Positions 1-6,864 of a stretch of 9,568 nt of DNA are shown here, in pieces; position 1 is the stretch's first letter, and each line of letters begins with the position of its first letter. The stretch is from contig CAMWWW010000072.1 in assembly GCA_947178015.1 (NCBI GenBank), positions 1-9,568 of the forward strand. Direction: 5' to 3'. Under the pieces are notes generated by a model. That model saw nothing but the letters and a program-made list of their open reading frames with translations, did no database searches and was not told the origin of the DNA. Source of the stretch: an uncultured Clostridia bacterium (GTDB lineage: Bacteria > Bacillota > Clostridia > Lachnospirales > Lachnospiraceae). The translations under genes were made by a program, and so were the position numbers.

Positions 1-1892
1 CGGATATCCTGTATGGCCCTTTCCTGTCCATTCTCTATGGAAGATACCGCGATATTGGGTCTGTTCATTTGCCAGCCTCGTTTCCGCATAACCTGTCCTA
101 ACACAGAGTTGTTAAATCCCGGATAGGATGCCACGCTGCTTCCATCGGTGGCGGGTGTTACCTCCACAGGCGTCCAACCGTAATCTTCCAGAAAAATCTC
201 CACCCACGCATGAGCCGATTGATCCGTAACCATCGCCTTCCATATGCCATTCCCTTGCTGCTCAAATGCAGAAGGCTCCACCATGTAACCTGTCGCATAC
301 CGGGCAGGAATCCCATAGAGACGATACATTAACGTTGCGGTTACCGCAAAATGCTCACAATAGCCTCTTCCTCCCTCAAATAAAAAATATTCCACAATAT
401 CCTCATTGAGCGGCGCCCATCCCGGTGTCAAGGTATAAGAGGCGTTGCTGTGGAGTGTATAAAGGATAAAAGCGGTGATTTCTTCTAGTGATTTCTGCGG
501 ATTTTCCTGACATAATTCCGTCAGACGAGGCAAAAGAGAGATGGGAACCTGCGTATAGGCAGATTGTATTTCCTCCACATAGGCTTCCTGCAATCGTTGA
601 TACCAATTCCGCTGCCATGCAAAGCTCTCTGAAACATTATCCCAGTCAATCATCATGTCCTTCTGCTCAAAATATCGGTAAGAATACCCTTCCCGCTGGC
701 TGGCATATCCATATTCATACACATCATTATAATGGTACCAACTGCCGTTGCGCTGACTGTAATAGGGAACATAAGCATTGCCGTATACTCCATTGCAATG
801 TTTTACTGTCAACGTGACTGCTTGCGGTCGCTCCTCCTCCTTTCGCTGCATATTACTGTTCATCACAAAATACATTCCATAATATCTGCTCGCTATTGAA
901 ATCTGATTGTTCTGCCAGTCAGATCTCTCCATAATATTCGCAAACAGCGCCTCATCGCTGGAGCGAATCCAGTTGCCGCCTATATAGGTACCTCCGCCAA
1001 AGCCTCGTAAATAAAGTACCTCTGACGGCTGTATGGAAGCCTCCAGCTCCAGATGTGCCGCTCCTGTCCGATAGTTATTTTCTCCATGAATCTTTCCTCC
1101 GGTGATCAGCTCGTCCGCCCTTCCTGACAGACGATGGATCATCTGGTAGGTCTTTCCTTCTATATCATACACAAAACCATATAATTTCTCTGTAGAAGCG
1201 GCTGCAATCGGAAATACAATAAGAAAAAGAGCTGCCAGTATCATCCCTGCTGCAATGCCGCTTTTTCCAGACAAGCTGCGTTTTTTTATTCCACCAAAAT
1301 ATAGTTTTCTATGAAATCCTCTTTTTCCATATTTCCGTTCCGCTATCTCCATAACCCAGAACGTTATCTGGAATAAGGCGAGCAGCAAAATTTCCTGCAT
1401 ACCTGCTCGAATCCCCCAGATTGGCGATACCAGCAGCAGTCCTGTGGTCAACAGATATAGGATAAAATGACTTTTTATCCAAAACTCAACCGCTGCCATA
1501 AGAAAAGAAATCACCACGGCAAACAGCATTGCCGTCTCCAGAATCGGCATTGGCTCTGTAGTCCCATCGATAATGCATGTGATACTATGTACTATCTGCT
1601 CCATCAAGGTATCTCCTATTCGATATATCGTTACTTGACAGACCAGAATCGATATAAGAACAAGCAGGAAAAAGAGCTTCCTTTTGCCATAATAGGTATA
1701 CCAGATAAGCCAGCATAATGCGATGGCTGCGATAGAAACCATCCACATGGAAAAGGAAATTCCTTTTATGGAATGAAGAAGCGATAAGATTCCACATACT
1801 CCCACATTTAAAAACAAAAGTGCGGCGAGAGGTCGTTTTTTCTCTTTTGCTTCTTCTGAACCACTCCTTATCTCAATCCCATTATTTCCCAT
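1..1892 (-). CDS. Membrane transglutaminase-like protein (TgpA-type), 3' end outside window
   Basis: The frame is open from an ATG at 1892 to the left edge: 630 codons with no stop, C-terminus missing. About seven hydrophobic helices are visible (roughly residues 23-40, 47-66, 71-90, 118-137, 141-158, 163-183, 212-231). A long, probably extracytoplasmic region follows, with a transglutaminase-like cysteine-protease fold at about 450-585. Its motifs are GRGYCEHFA (Cys512), SAHAWVEIF (His561) and PVEVTP (Glu577 where many relatives have Asp). This matches the TgpA/YebA layout of a membrane region followed by a transglutaminase-like domain. The start is supported by GGAGG seven bases upstream. 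It lies 31 bases after the DUF58 gene and is the last gene visible in the MoxR-DUF58-transglutaminase set. Family members are thought to act on proteins or peptides at the envelope, but the substrate here is unknown. The missing end probably holds one more membrane helix and a cytoplasmic tail (inference). Confidence 0.93.
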   Translation of the reverse strand, partial: MGNNGIEIRSGSEEAKEKKRPLAALLFLNVGVCGILSLLHSIKGISFSMWMVSIAAIALCWLIWYTYYGKRKLFFLLVLISILVCQVTIYRIGDTLMEQIVHSITCIIDGTTEPMPILETAMLFAVVISFLMAAVEFWIKSHFILYLLTTGLLLVSPIWGIRAGMQEILLLALFQITFWVMEIAERKYGKRGFHRKLYFGGIKKRSLSGKSGIAAGMILAALFLIVFPIAAASTEKLYGFVYDIEGKTYQMIHRLSGRADELITGGKIHGENNYRTGAAHLELEASIQPSEVLYLRGFGGGTYIGGNWIRSSDEALFANIMERSDWQNNQISIASRYYGMYFVMNSNMQRKEEERPQAVTLTVKHCNGVYGNAYVPYYSQRNGSWYHYNDVYEYGYASQREGYSYRYFEQKDMMIDWDNVSESFAWQRNWYQRLQEAYVEEIQSAYTQVPISLLPRLTELCQENPQKSLEEITAFILYTLHSNASYTLTPGWAPLNEDIVEYFLFEGGRGYCEHFAVTATLMYRLYGIPARYATGYMVEPSAFEQQGNGIWKAMVTDQSAHAWVEIFLEDYGWTPVEVTPATDGSSVASYPGFNNSVLGQVMRKRGWQMNRPNIAVSSIENGQERAIQDI

Positions 1893-1899
1893 GGTTATG

Positions 1900-1904
1900 C
1901 CTCC
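1900..1904 (-). promoter_or_regulatory. Ribosome binding site of the transglutaminase-like gene
   Basis: A perfect GGAGG lies on the minus strand seven bases before the ATG at 1892, within the 31-base gap after the DUF58 stop. It fixes the start of the transglutaminase-like gene. Confidence 0.8.
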
Positions 1905-1923
1905 GTTTCACTCTCTATTTCAG

Positions 1924-3024
1924 CTAAATCACATAGCTTCCTTGTATAATCTGTTCCTCTAATTTTTTACAAGAAAACTGGAAAATAAGTGTTTCATTCC
2001 AGTACCAGCACAAATCAATACCCAGCCTAAAGGCGCCGCCTTGCGCCATAAAGTACGTTTCCAGCTCCGCTTTTTCCTGTGCAGAATCATCTGCGTACTT
2101 TTCTGTGCGATAAAGCTCTAACAGCATATCACGGCACTGTTCTTCACAAATCACTTTGGTATCAACAAGACATTTTTGACCTGCATGATACCAATGTACT
2201 CGAATCACGGCGGATTGTTTTAAAAGTCCCAGCACTATCGCTGAAGTCAGCTCATAAAAGGCATCCAATTCCGCTGCTTTTGCTTTATCCAATCCCGCTA
2301 CATCCAGAAGCAGATCCACTGCAAAATCCGTTTCTCTCTCATACTCCTTCACCACAAGTTTTCCTATTCTTGCACTCTGTTTCCAGTGAATGTAGCGGTC
2401 GGAATCCTCCATGCGATACTCTCTAAGCTGCCGGATCTCGCTGTGAGCATCCGCACCCTGCTGTGCGGTCAATTCCTGCGACTGGTTCGTTTCCTGATAG
2501 GAAAGGGAAGAGAGATCCATAGAAAGCGCCTTTTCCTGAGGGAATATGGCAACCTCTATGTTCTCCTTTATCTCTCCCCGCGCAGAAAACAAGGACAGAT
2601 AATCATAAGTATATAAATGGTCCATTTGTAGATACATCCTTCCACAATACTGGCCAGATATTTCAAAATTTAGAACAGATTCTCCACAGTCGCAGCCGCC
2701 ATAGATTATTTTTGATTTTTTCTTTCGCATTTTCTTTTTATGGAAGTGATACCCATACCATAGCCTTATCCCAAAACGACTGACGGGAAGCTTTCCGTTA
2801 TTGACCACTTGGATGCCGCACACAAGCCGTTCTCCCTTCTTTGCGCAGTCACTGTGACGAAGTGCTTCTATAAAAAGATGTCGTCTAAAATAAAGAGACA
2901 GAAAAAACGAGAGTACAAAATAGACTGCTTCTATAATAGAAAGAACCATCAGCGGCAGATACCGGTATACGCCTGCCAGATAGAAGGTAAGAAGAACAAG
3001 AAGGATAAACAAAAATCTTCTCAT
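1924..3024 (-). CDS. DUF58 domain membrane protein, MoxR partner
   Basis: The 366-residue protein begins with two hydrophobic helices (about 2-18 and 23-46), so it is probably a membrane protein with a large soluble part. The DUF58 signature is at about 197-230, including IRQLREYRMEDSDRYIHWKQ and then KLVVKEYE. A von Willebrand A-like fold often follows in this family. The expected metal-site motif DxSxS is not seen: the strand ending LLLD (Asp241) continues VAGLD. A very basic stretch, HKKKMRKKKSK, lies at about 95-105. The ATG overlaps the MoxR stop as ATGA (3021-3024), a sign of translational coupling. DUF58 proteins are regular partners of MoxR ATPases and are proposed to be client adaptors or substrates. 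The role here follows from that context and no biochemical function is claimed. Confidence 0.92.
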   Translation of the reverse strand: MRRFLFILLVLLTFYLAGVYRYLPLMVLSIIEAVYFVLSFFLSLYFRRHLFIEALRHSDCAKKGERLVCGIQVVNNGKLPVSRFGIRLWYGYHFHKKKMRKKKSKIIYGGCDCGESVLNFEISGQYCGRMYLQMDHLYTYDYLSLFSARGEIKENIEVAIFPQEKALSMDLSSLSYQETNQSQELTAQQGADAHSEIRQLREYRMEDSDRYIHWKQSARIGKLVVKEYERETDFAVDLLLDVAGLDKAKAAELDAFYELTSAIVLGLLKQSAVIRVHWYHAGQKCLVDTKVICEEQCRDMLLELYRTEKYADDSAQEKAELETYFMAQGGAFRLGIDLCWYWNETLIFQFSCKKLEEQIIQGSYVI

Positions 3025-3977
3025 CTCCCCTTTTCCCCCATCGCTGGTTTTGGTACTTGTTGTATAATCTTTGTGATAACCTGTTCTCTGGATATGTGCT
3101 CCATCCGTGCCGCTGTGCTCAGGATAATGCGGTGTGAGACAACATATGGGAACTGATTTACAATATCATTTGGCGTTACAAAATCTCTCCCTTCCATCCA
3201 TGCGCTTGCCTTTGCTAACTTTACCATGGCAATCGTTGCTCTGGGGCTGGCCCCTCTCTCGATATATGGATGGTTTCTTGTGGCCGTTATCAACGTCAGA
3301 ATATATTGGTATAATTCTTTTTTGATATAGATAGTATGAATCTCATCTTGCATCTGCTTTAGCATACCTCTGTCCAGCACTTTCTGGATGGGTTCGAGCC
3401 GTCCCATTTTCCCCACTTCCATCGCTATAGAAAGCTCGCTTTCAAAATCGGGATACCCAAGCGTCATCGCCACCATAAAGCGGTCGAGCTGCGCTTCGGG
3501 AAGATACTGTGTTCCTGCGCTGCCGAGCGGGTTTTGGGTTGCAATCACCATAAACGGGCTTGGGACTTCCCTTGTAATTCCTTCCACTGTACATTTATGC
3601 TCTTCCATGACTTCCAGCAATGCGGACTGGGTTTTAGGGGAAGCACGATTGATCTCATCCGCCAAGAGCAGATTACAAAATATACTGCCCGGCTGGTAGA
3701 CAAAGCGTTCCTCCTCCCTGCGATAGATAGAAAATCCTGTCAGATCGGAGGGCATAACATCCGGCGTAAACTGCACTCGCCTGTAATCCAACTCCATCGC
3801 CATGGAGAAAGCAAGAGCGAGCGTGGTCTTTCCTACTCCGGGAATGTCCTCCAACAGAATATGTCCATTTGCCAAAAATGCAAGCATAATCTCTCGCACT
3901 TCCTTTTCCTTGCCTAAGATGGCTTTATTTACCTGTTCTATTACTTTTTGAGCCTGCTCGTTGTGTCCTCTGTCCAT
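3021..3977 (-). CDS. MoxR-family AAA+ ATPase
   Basis: The 318 residues are the usual MoxR length. Visible parts in order are: Walker A around DIPGVGKTT with Lys50 and Thr51; a conserved stretch near QFTPDVMPSDLTG (69-81); Walker B LLLADEINRA with Asp107 and Glu108; sensor 1 ATQNP with Asn149; the arginine-finger region LDRF with Arg166; and sensor 2 GASPRA with Arg246. All residues needed for ATP binding and hydrolysis are present. MoxR ATPases are thought to remodel or mature partner proteins and are typically encoded beside DUF58 genes, as here. The gene starts 24 bases after the kinase stop and overlaps DUF58 by four bases. GGAGGG precedes the ATG by 13 bases, longer than ideal, but no better start is visible nearby. 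A cytoplasmic, chaperone-like role acting through DUF58 is the family-based inference. Confidence 0.95.
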   Translation of the reverse strand: MDRGHNEQAQKVIEQVNKAILGKEKEVREIMLAFLANGHILLEDIPGVGKTTLALAFSMAMELDYRRVQFTPDVMPSDLTGFSIYRREEERFVYQPGSIFCNLLLADEINRASPKTQSALLEVMEEHKCTVEGITREVPSPFMVIATQNPLGSAGTQYLPEAQLDRFMVAMTLGYPDFESELSIAMEVGKMGRLEPIQKVLDRGMLKQMQDEIHTIYIKKELYQYILTLITATRNHPYIERGASPRATIAMVKLAKASAWMEGRDFVTPNDIVNQFPYVVSHRIILSTAARMEHISREQVITKIIQQVPKPAMGEKGR

Positions 3978-4001
3978 GTGTTGCTTTCTTCCCTCCGTAT
4001 C

Positions 4002-5468
4002 CTATAAGGTATCTTTAGCCGAATACTTTTCCTTTCGGTACTGAAACCAAAATACTGTCATACCATCGTGGAAATCCACGCCATAGGGCATCTCATGTGC
4101 CTTTAAAATAGTGCTGACAATAGAAAGCCCCAGTCCCGTCCCTTCTCTTCGGCCCCCCTGATGCTGGCTTCTCTGATACCTCTCCCATATCAATTCTCTC
4201 TCTTCTTCTGGAATGGGCTCTCCCGCATTTTTTACTTCGACGATACACGCCACGCTGTCTTCGGTAATGTTTACTATCACCAAATGTCCATCTTTTGTAT
4301 GGTTAATTGCGTTATATAATAGATTCCGTACTACCTGACTGATTTTCAGTGCATCGACATATACCATGATCTCCTTCTGTTCCAATATACTCTGTATGCT
4401 GATTTGATGCTCTGCTGCACTCTGTTCACACAGAAGAACTTCCGACTCCACAATCTCACAAAGGTTATACCAATCCTTGCGTAACTGCAAGTACCCTGCC
4501 TGTAACTGGGAATAATCCAAGATGTCACTTACCATCTCGCTCATCCGGCGGGCTTCCCTCATAATCAGATCCAAGTCCTCCTCTCTCTTGGTGGTATCCT
4601 TCCAATGGATGTCGCGAACCATTTCCGCGTATCCCCCAATCAAGGCAAGAGGGGAACGCAGCTCATGAGAGACATTAGCAATCACTTCCTTGCGCAGTGC
4701 ATCTACCCTTTGTAGGGCTTGCCCAAGCTTTTTTACGGATTCTGCAAGCTGCCCCATCTCATCTCCCTGCGTAATATTTGGCACTGCCTCTAAATTGCCC
4801 TTTGCCAGCTCATCTACGGTCTCTTTAATAATATGAATGGGCTGTATAAATTTTCGTGATAAACAGGCAGCAATGGCAGCAGAAACGAGCGTAAGCAAGA
4901 TACTGAGCACAATCAGCAGCATGCGGTTCATGCCAAGCACGCCGTATAGCTCCGAAAAAGATTGATGAAGAATAACATAGGTCGCTTCCCCGTTATACCA
5001 TGCGGGGATTCCAATCTCATAAGAAATCAGCCGAGAGCCGGAACGGTTTTGTCTGTTGTAGGTCTTTCTGTCAAGCACCAATTGGTAGACATCGCTGTTT
5101 TCAATATCCTTCCAAACCACAATATCTGGCGTACCGCTCTCCAGATTGATGGGATACCCATAGCTGTACATTGCCACTAGATTTCCCTTCTCGTCCACCA
5201 ACAGCATTTTTCCATTTGCAATCCTGCTCAAATAGGGAATCAGATTTTCGTTGTCCGCGAGATCTTCTGTAGCAAGCTCCTCCATAACTGGTTCCAGACG
5301 TTCCTGTATCTCTTTGATGGCGGCGCTGGTATAATTTCTCTCCAGTACAACAAGCTGGATCACCCACATAAGCCCCACCGTAAATAGCACAAGCGACATC
5401 ATAATCAGCCACAGCCGGACTACCATTTTATCTAAGATTTTTTTTCCGGCATTATTCTTTGTATTCAA
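4002..5468 (-). CDS. Membrane sensor histidine kinase
   Basis: The layout is a typical sensor kinase: membrane helix 1 (about 17-41), extracytoplasmic sensor region (about 42-181), helix 2 (about 182-203), HAMP linker (about 204-256), HisKA domain with the phospho-accepting His268 in SHELRSPL, then an ATPase domain. The N box is NLLYNAINH (Asn386) and the G2 box GTGLGLS (443-449). The G1 box reads NAGEPIP, with Asn414 instead of the usual Asp, a variant known in some Firmicute kinases. The sensor region resembles a Cache/PAS-like fold only loosely (GKMLLVDEKGNLVAM), so no ligand is proposed. The first start is TTG at 5468, which overlaps the regulator gene by 17 bases. An ATG at 5426 (residue 15) is an alternative that keeps helix 1. 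Neither has a strong ribosome site. Its partner is surely the adjacent response regulator. Confidence 0.95.
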   Translation of the reverse strand: MNTKNNAGKKILDKMVVRLWLIMMSLVLFTVGLMWVIQLVVLERNYTSAAIKEIQERLEPVMEELATEDLADNENLIPYLSRIANGKMLLVDEKGNLVAMYSYGYPINLESGTPDIVVWKDIENSDVYQLVLDRKTYNRQNRSGSRLISYEIGIPAWYNGEATYVILHQSFSELYGVLGMNRMLLIVLSILLTLVSAAIAACLSRKFIQPIHIIKETVDELAKGNLEAVPNITQGDEMGQLAESVKKLGQALQRVDALRKEVIANVSHELRSPLALIGGYAEMVRDIHWKDTTKREEDLDLIMREARRMSEMVSDILDYSQLQAGYLQLRKDWYNLCEIVESEVLLCEQSAAEHQISIQSILEQKEIMVYVDALKISQVVRNLLYNAINHTKDGHLVIVNITEDSVACIVEVKNAGEPIPEEERELIWERYQRSQHQGGRREGTGLGLSIVSTILKAHEMPYGVDFHDGMTVFWFQYRKEKYSAKDTL

Positions 5469-6120
5469 ATTTATATCCCACTCCCCAAACGGTCTGAATC
5501 ATTTTTCGGTATTCTCCAAGATGTTCTCTCAGTGATTTTACATGGGTATCCACGGTGCGGCTGTCTCCGTAATACTCATATCCCCAGACGGAAGCCATTA
5601 ATTGCTCCCTTGTCAGTACAATATGCTCATTCTGTGCCATCTTAACAAGAAGGTCAAACTCCTTCGGCGGAAGGCTGATGGTTTTTCCGCCTGCCAGAAC
5701 AAGCCTTTTATCTATGCGAATCGAAAGATCGCCAATTTTAATAATGGGATTCCCCTCGTTTCTGCTGCGCTTCATCACCGCGCCCACGCGAGCCATCAGC
5801 TCTTTCGGGCTAAACGGCTTTGATACATAATCATCAGCTCCAAGATGAAAACCCATCAGCTTATCATATTCCTCACTTCGCGCAGTCAGCATAATCACTG
5901 GAACCTGCGAATACTCTCGTATTTCCGCAAGTGCTTCATAGCCGTCTTTTCCCGGCATCATAATGTCCAGAATCACAATGTCGAAATCTGTGTTTGATAC
6001 AAATTTCAGCGCTTGATTTGCATCCTCTGCCTCGCTGCATGCAAATCCATCCAATTCTGCATATACTTTTACAAGATTTCTAATATGTGCGTCGTCATCC
6101 ACAATCAGCATCTTTTTCAT
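5452..6120 (-). CDS. OmpR/PhoB-family response regulator
   Basis: The 222-residue protein has a receiver domain at about 3-116: acidic pair Asp9/Asp10, phospho-acceptor Asp52 in VILDIMMPGKDG, Thr79 in MLTA and Lys101 in KPF. A winged-helix DNA-binding domain follows at about 124-222, with the family's PPKEFDLL, TREQL, VWGY, RTVDTHVKSLR and VWGVGYKF signatures. It is therefore a transcription factor activated by the kinase encoded next to it. The ATG at 6120 is chosen because GGAGG lies nine bases upstream. A GTG at 6246 would add 42 residues that match no receiver domain and would run through the promoter. It heads the five-gene unit. Tandem 11-bp repeats upstream suggest that it controls its own operon (inference). 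Confidence 0.96.
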   Translation of the reverse strand: MKKMLIVDDDAHIRNLVKVYAELDGFACSEAEDANQALKFVSNTDFDIVILDIMMPGKDGYEALAEIREYSQVPVIMLTARSEEYDKLMGFHLGADDYVSKPFSPKELMARVGAVMKRSRNEGNPIIKIGDLSIRIDKRLVLAGGKTISLPPKEFDLLVKMAQNEHIVLTREQLMASVWGYEYYGDSRTVDTHVKSLREHLGEYRKMIQTVWGVGYKFEYKE

Positions 6121-6129
6121 CCGGTTTAT

Positions 6130-6134
6130 CCTCC
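6130..6134 (-). promoter_or_regulatory. Ribosome binding site of the response regulator
   Basis: GGAGG, within a longer GGAGGGAGG run, ends nine bases before the ATG at 6120. It favours that ATG over the upstream GTG at 6246. Confidence 0.8.
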
Positions 6135-6166
6135 CTCCACCAAACTCTAATCGTACCGTTTTTATC

Positions 6167-6172
6167 AGTATA
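6167..6172 (-). promoter_or_regulatory. Putative -10 element (TATACT) of the regulator-kinase-MoxR operon
   Basis: TATACT on the minus strand lies about 47 bases before the regulator ATG, after the terminator of the previous unit. No good -35 (TTGACA-like) is found 16-18 bases upstream. That position is taken by the 11-bp repeats, as in promoters that depend on a PhoB-class activator. The call rests on sequence likeness only. Confidence 0.5.
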
Positions 6173-6177
6173 CTTGC

Positions 6178-6210
6178 TATTTGTAAAATTTTTGTGAGAT
6201 TTTTATGAGA
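6178..6210 (-). promoter_or_regulatory. Three tandem 11-bp repeats, putative OmpR/PhoB-type operator
   Basis: On the minus strand, three adjacent 11-mers read TCTCATAAAAA (6210-6200), TCTCACAAAAA (6199-6189) and TTTTACAAATA (6188-6178). The first two match at 10 of 11 bases and the second and third at 8 of 11. Direct repeats with an 11-base period are the usual binding format of OmpR/PhoB regulators, whose dimers bind head to tail. The array ends five bases before the TATACT element. The most likely binder is the regulator encoded just downstream. Confidence 0.6.
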
Positions 6211-6297
6211 ATCCTTACACATTTTTCGTATTGCAGTTCCTTTCACGTGGACTGGATAATCCCTTTAGCGGCTTATTTCCTCCGCTCGAATCTGTAT

Positions 6298-6332
6298 AAA
6301 AAAAGCTGATAAACAGAATAAGTCTATCAGCT
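6298..6332 (-). terminator. Rho-independent terminator after the SseB-like gene
   Basis: On the minus strand a perfect 8-bp stem, AGCTGATA (6332-6325) with TATCAGCT (6311-6304), encloses a 13-base loop and runs into a seven-T tract (6304-6298). It starts 28 bases after the SseB-like stop. It separates the RNase E/G unit from the two-component operon. The plus strand has no T-run, so it works in one direction. Confidence 0.85.
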
Positions 6333-6359
6333 AAAGATATTTTGCAAGTTATGAAATAG

Positions 6360-6842
6360 TTAAACTTCCTTTGGAATCTGTACTTCTTTTTTCAGACGCA
6401 CATGTTTGTTGATGTTTAACATAATCTCTTTTGACACCACAATATTTTCCGAAAATGGATTAATGACAAATCCCGCATAGGGAGAGTTTTCCTGAAGCAC
6501 CATAGAACAGAAATCAAAATAGGTGCACGCCACCGTGTGCTGATTTTCTGCCTGCTTGTGCTCTCTTGCTTCCTTTGCGTCCGTGTAGGCAACCAGATAC
6601 ATCTCCTCTTTTGCGTTTGACAAGGAGCTTAGCATTACCTTAGCGTCGTCTCCCAGCACGGCAACTCCCTCAGGATTGATTTCTGGCTCTGGATCAAAGA
6701 TTGCCGGACAGAGGAATCTTGCCTGCAGCATATGATTAATAAAATCGGTCTGCGTGTCAGGATTTAGATTTCCCTGCATAATCTTTAATGCAATAATCAA
6801 ATCCCCATTGTTTACATTTGGATCAATAAATAATTTCTTCAT
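6360..6842 (-). CDS. SseB N-terminal domain protein
   Basis: This 160-residue soluble protein has no signal peptide or membrane helix. It resembles the SseB N-terminal domain (PF07179): an N-terminal helix region (about 12-40), FLCPAIFDP (43-51), MYLVAYTDAKEAREH (81-95), a helix with YFDFCSMVLQ (108-117), and the typical GFVINPFSENIVVSKE ending (124-139). SseB is named for enhanced serine sensitivity in E. coli, and the biochemical role of the domain is unknown. The ATG at 6842 is chosen because GAGG lies nine bases upstream. A longer reading from 6905 would add 21 residues overlapping the RNase gene. The 22-base gap to the RNase stop suggests co-transcription, and a terminator follows. Similar small genes are often scattered and annotated as hypothetical. 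Confidence 0.8.
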   Translation of the reverse strand: MKKLFIDPNVNNGDLIIALKIMQGNLNPDTQTDFINHMLQARFLCPAIFDPEPEINPEGVAVLGDDAKVMLSSLSNAKEEMYLVAYTDAKEAREHKQAENQHTVACTYFDFCSMVLQENSPYAGFVINPFSENIVVSKEIMLNINKHVRLKKEVQIPKEV

Positions 6843-6864
6843 TCTTCTTTTCCTCTTTTCTGCG

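Noticed and set aside
488..817. Plus-strand frame opposite the transglutaminase-like gene
   Set aside because: The minus-strand reading is continuous for 630 codons with Cys and His catalytic motifs. The plus-strand frame has no recognisable domain.
3388..3917. Plus-strand open frames opposite the MoxR gene
   Set aside because: They are antisense shadows with no family likeness, while the minus-strand MoxR motifs are complete.
5452..6210. Naming the pair PhoP/PhoR because of the PhoB-like repeats
   Set aside because: The repeat format is shared by the whole OmpR/PhoB family and no phosphate genes are nearby, so no gene symbol is justified.
6121..6246. Regulator gene extended upstream to GTG at 6246 (42 extra residues)
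   Set aside because: The extra residues match no receiver domain and run through the promoter and repeats. The ATG at 6120 has GGAGG at good spacing.
6267..6286. Small hairpin AGCGG/CCGCT between terminator and promoter
   Set aside because: The stem is only 5 bp with a 10-base loop and no T-run, so it is not a credible terminator or riboswitch.
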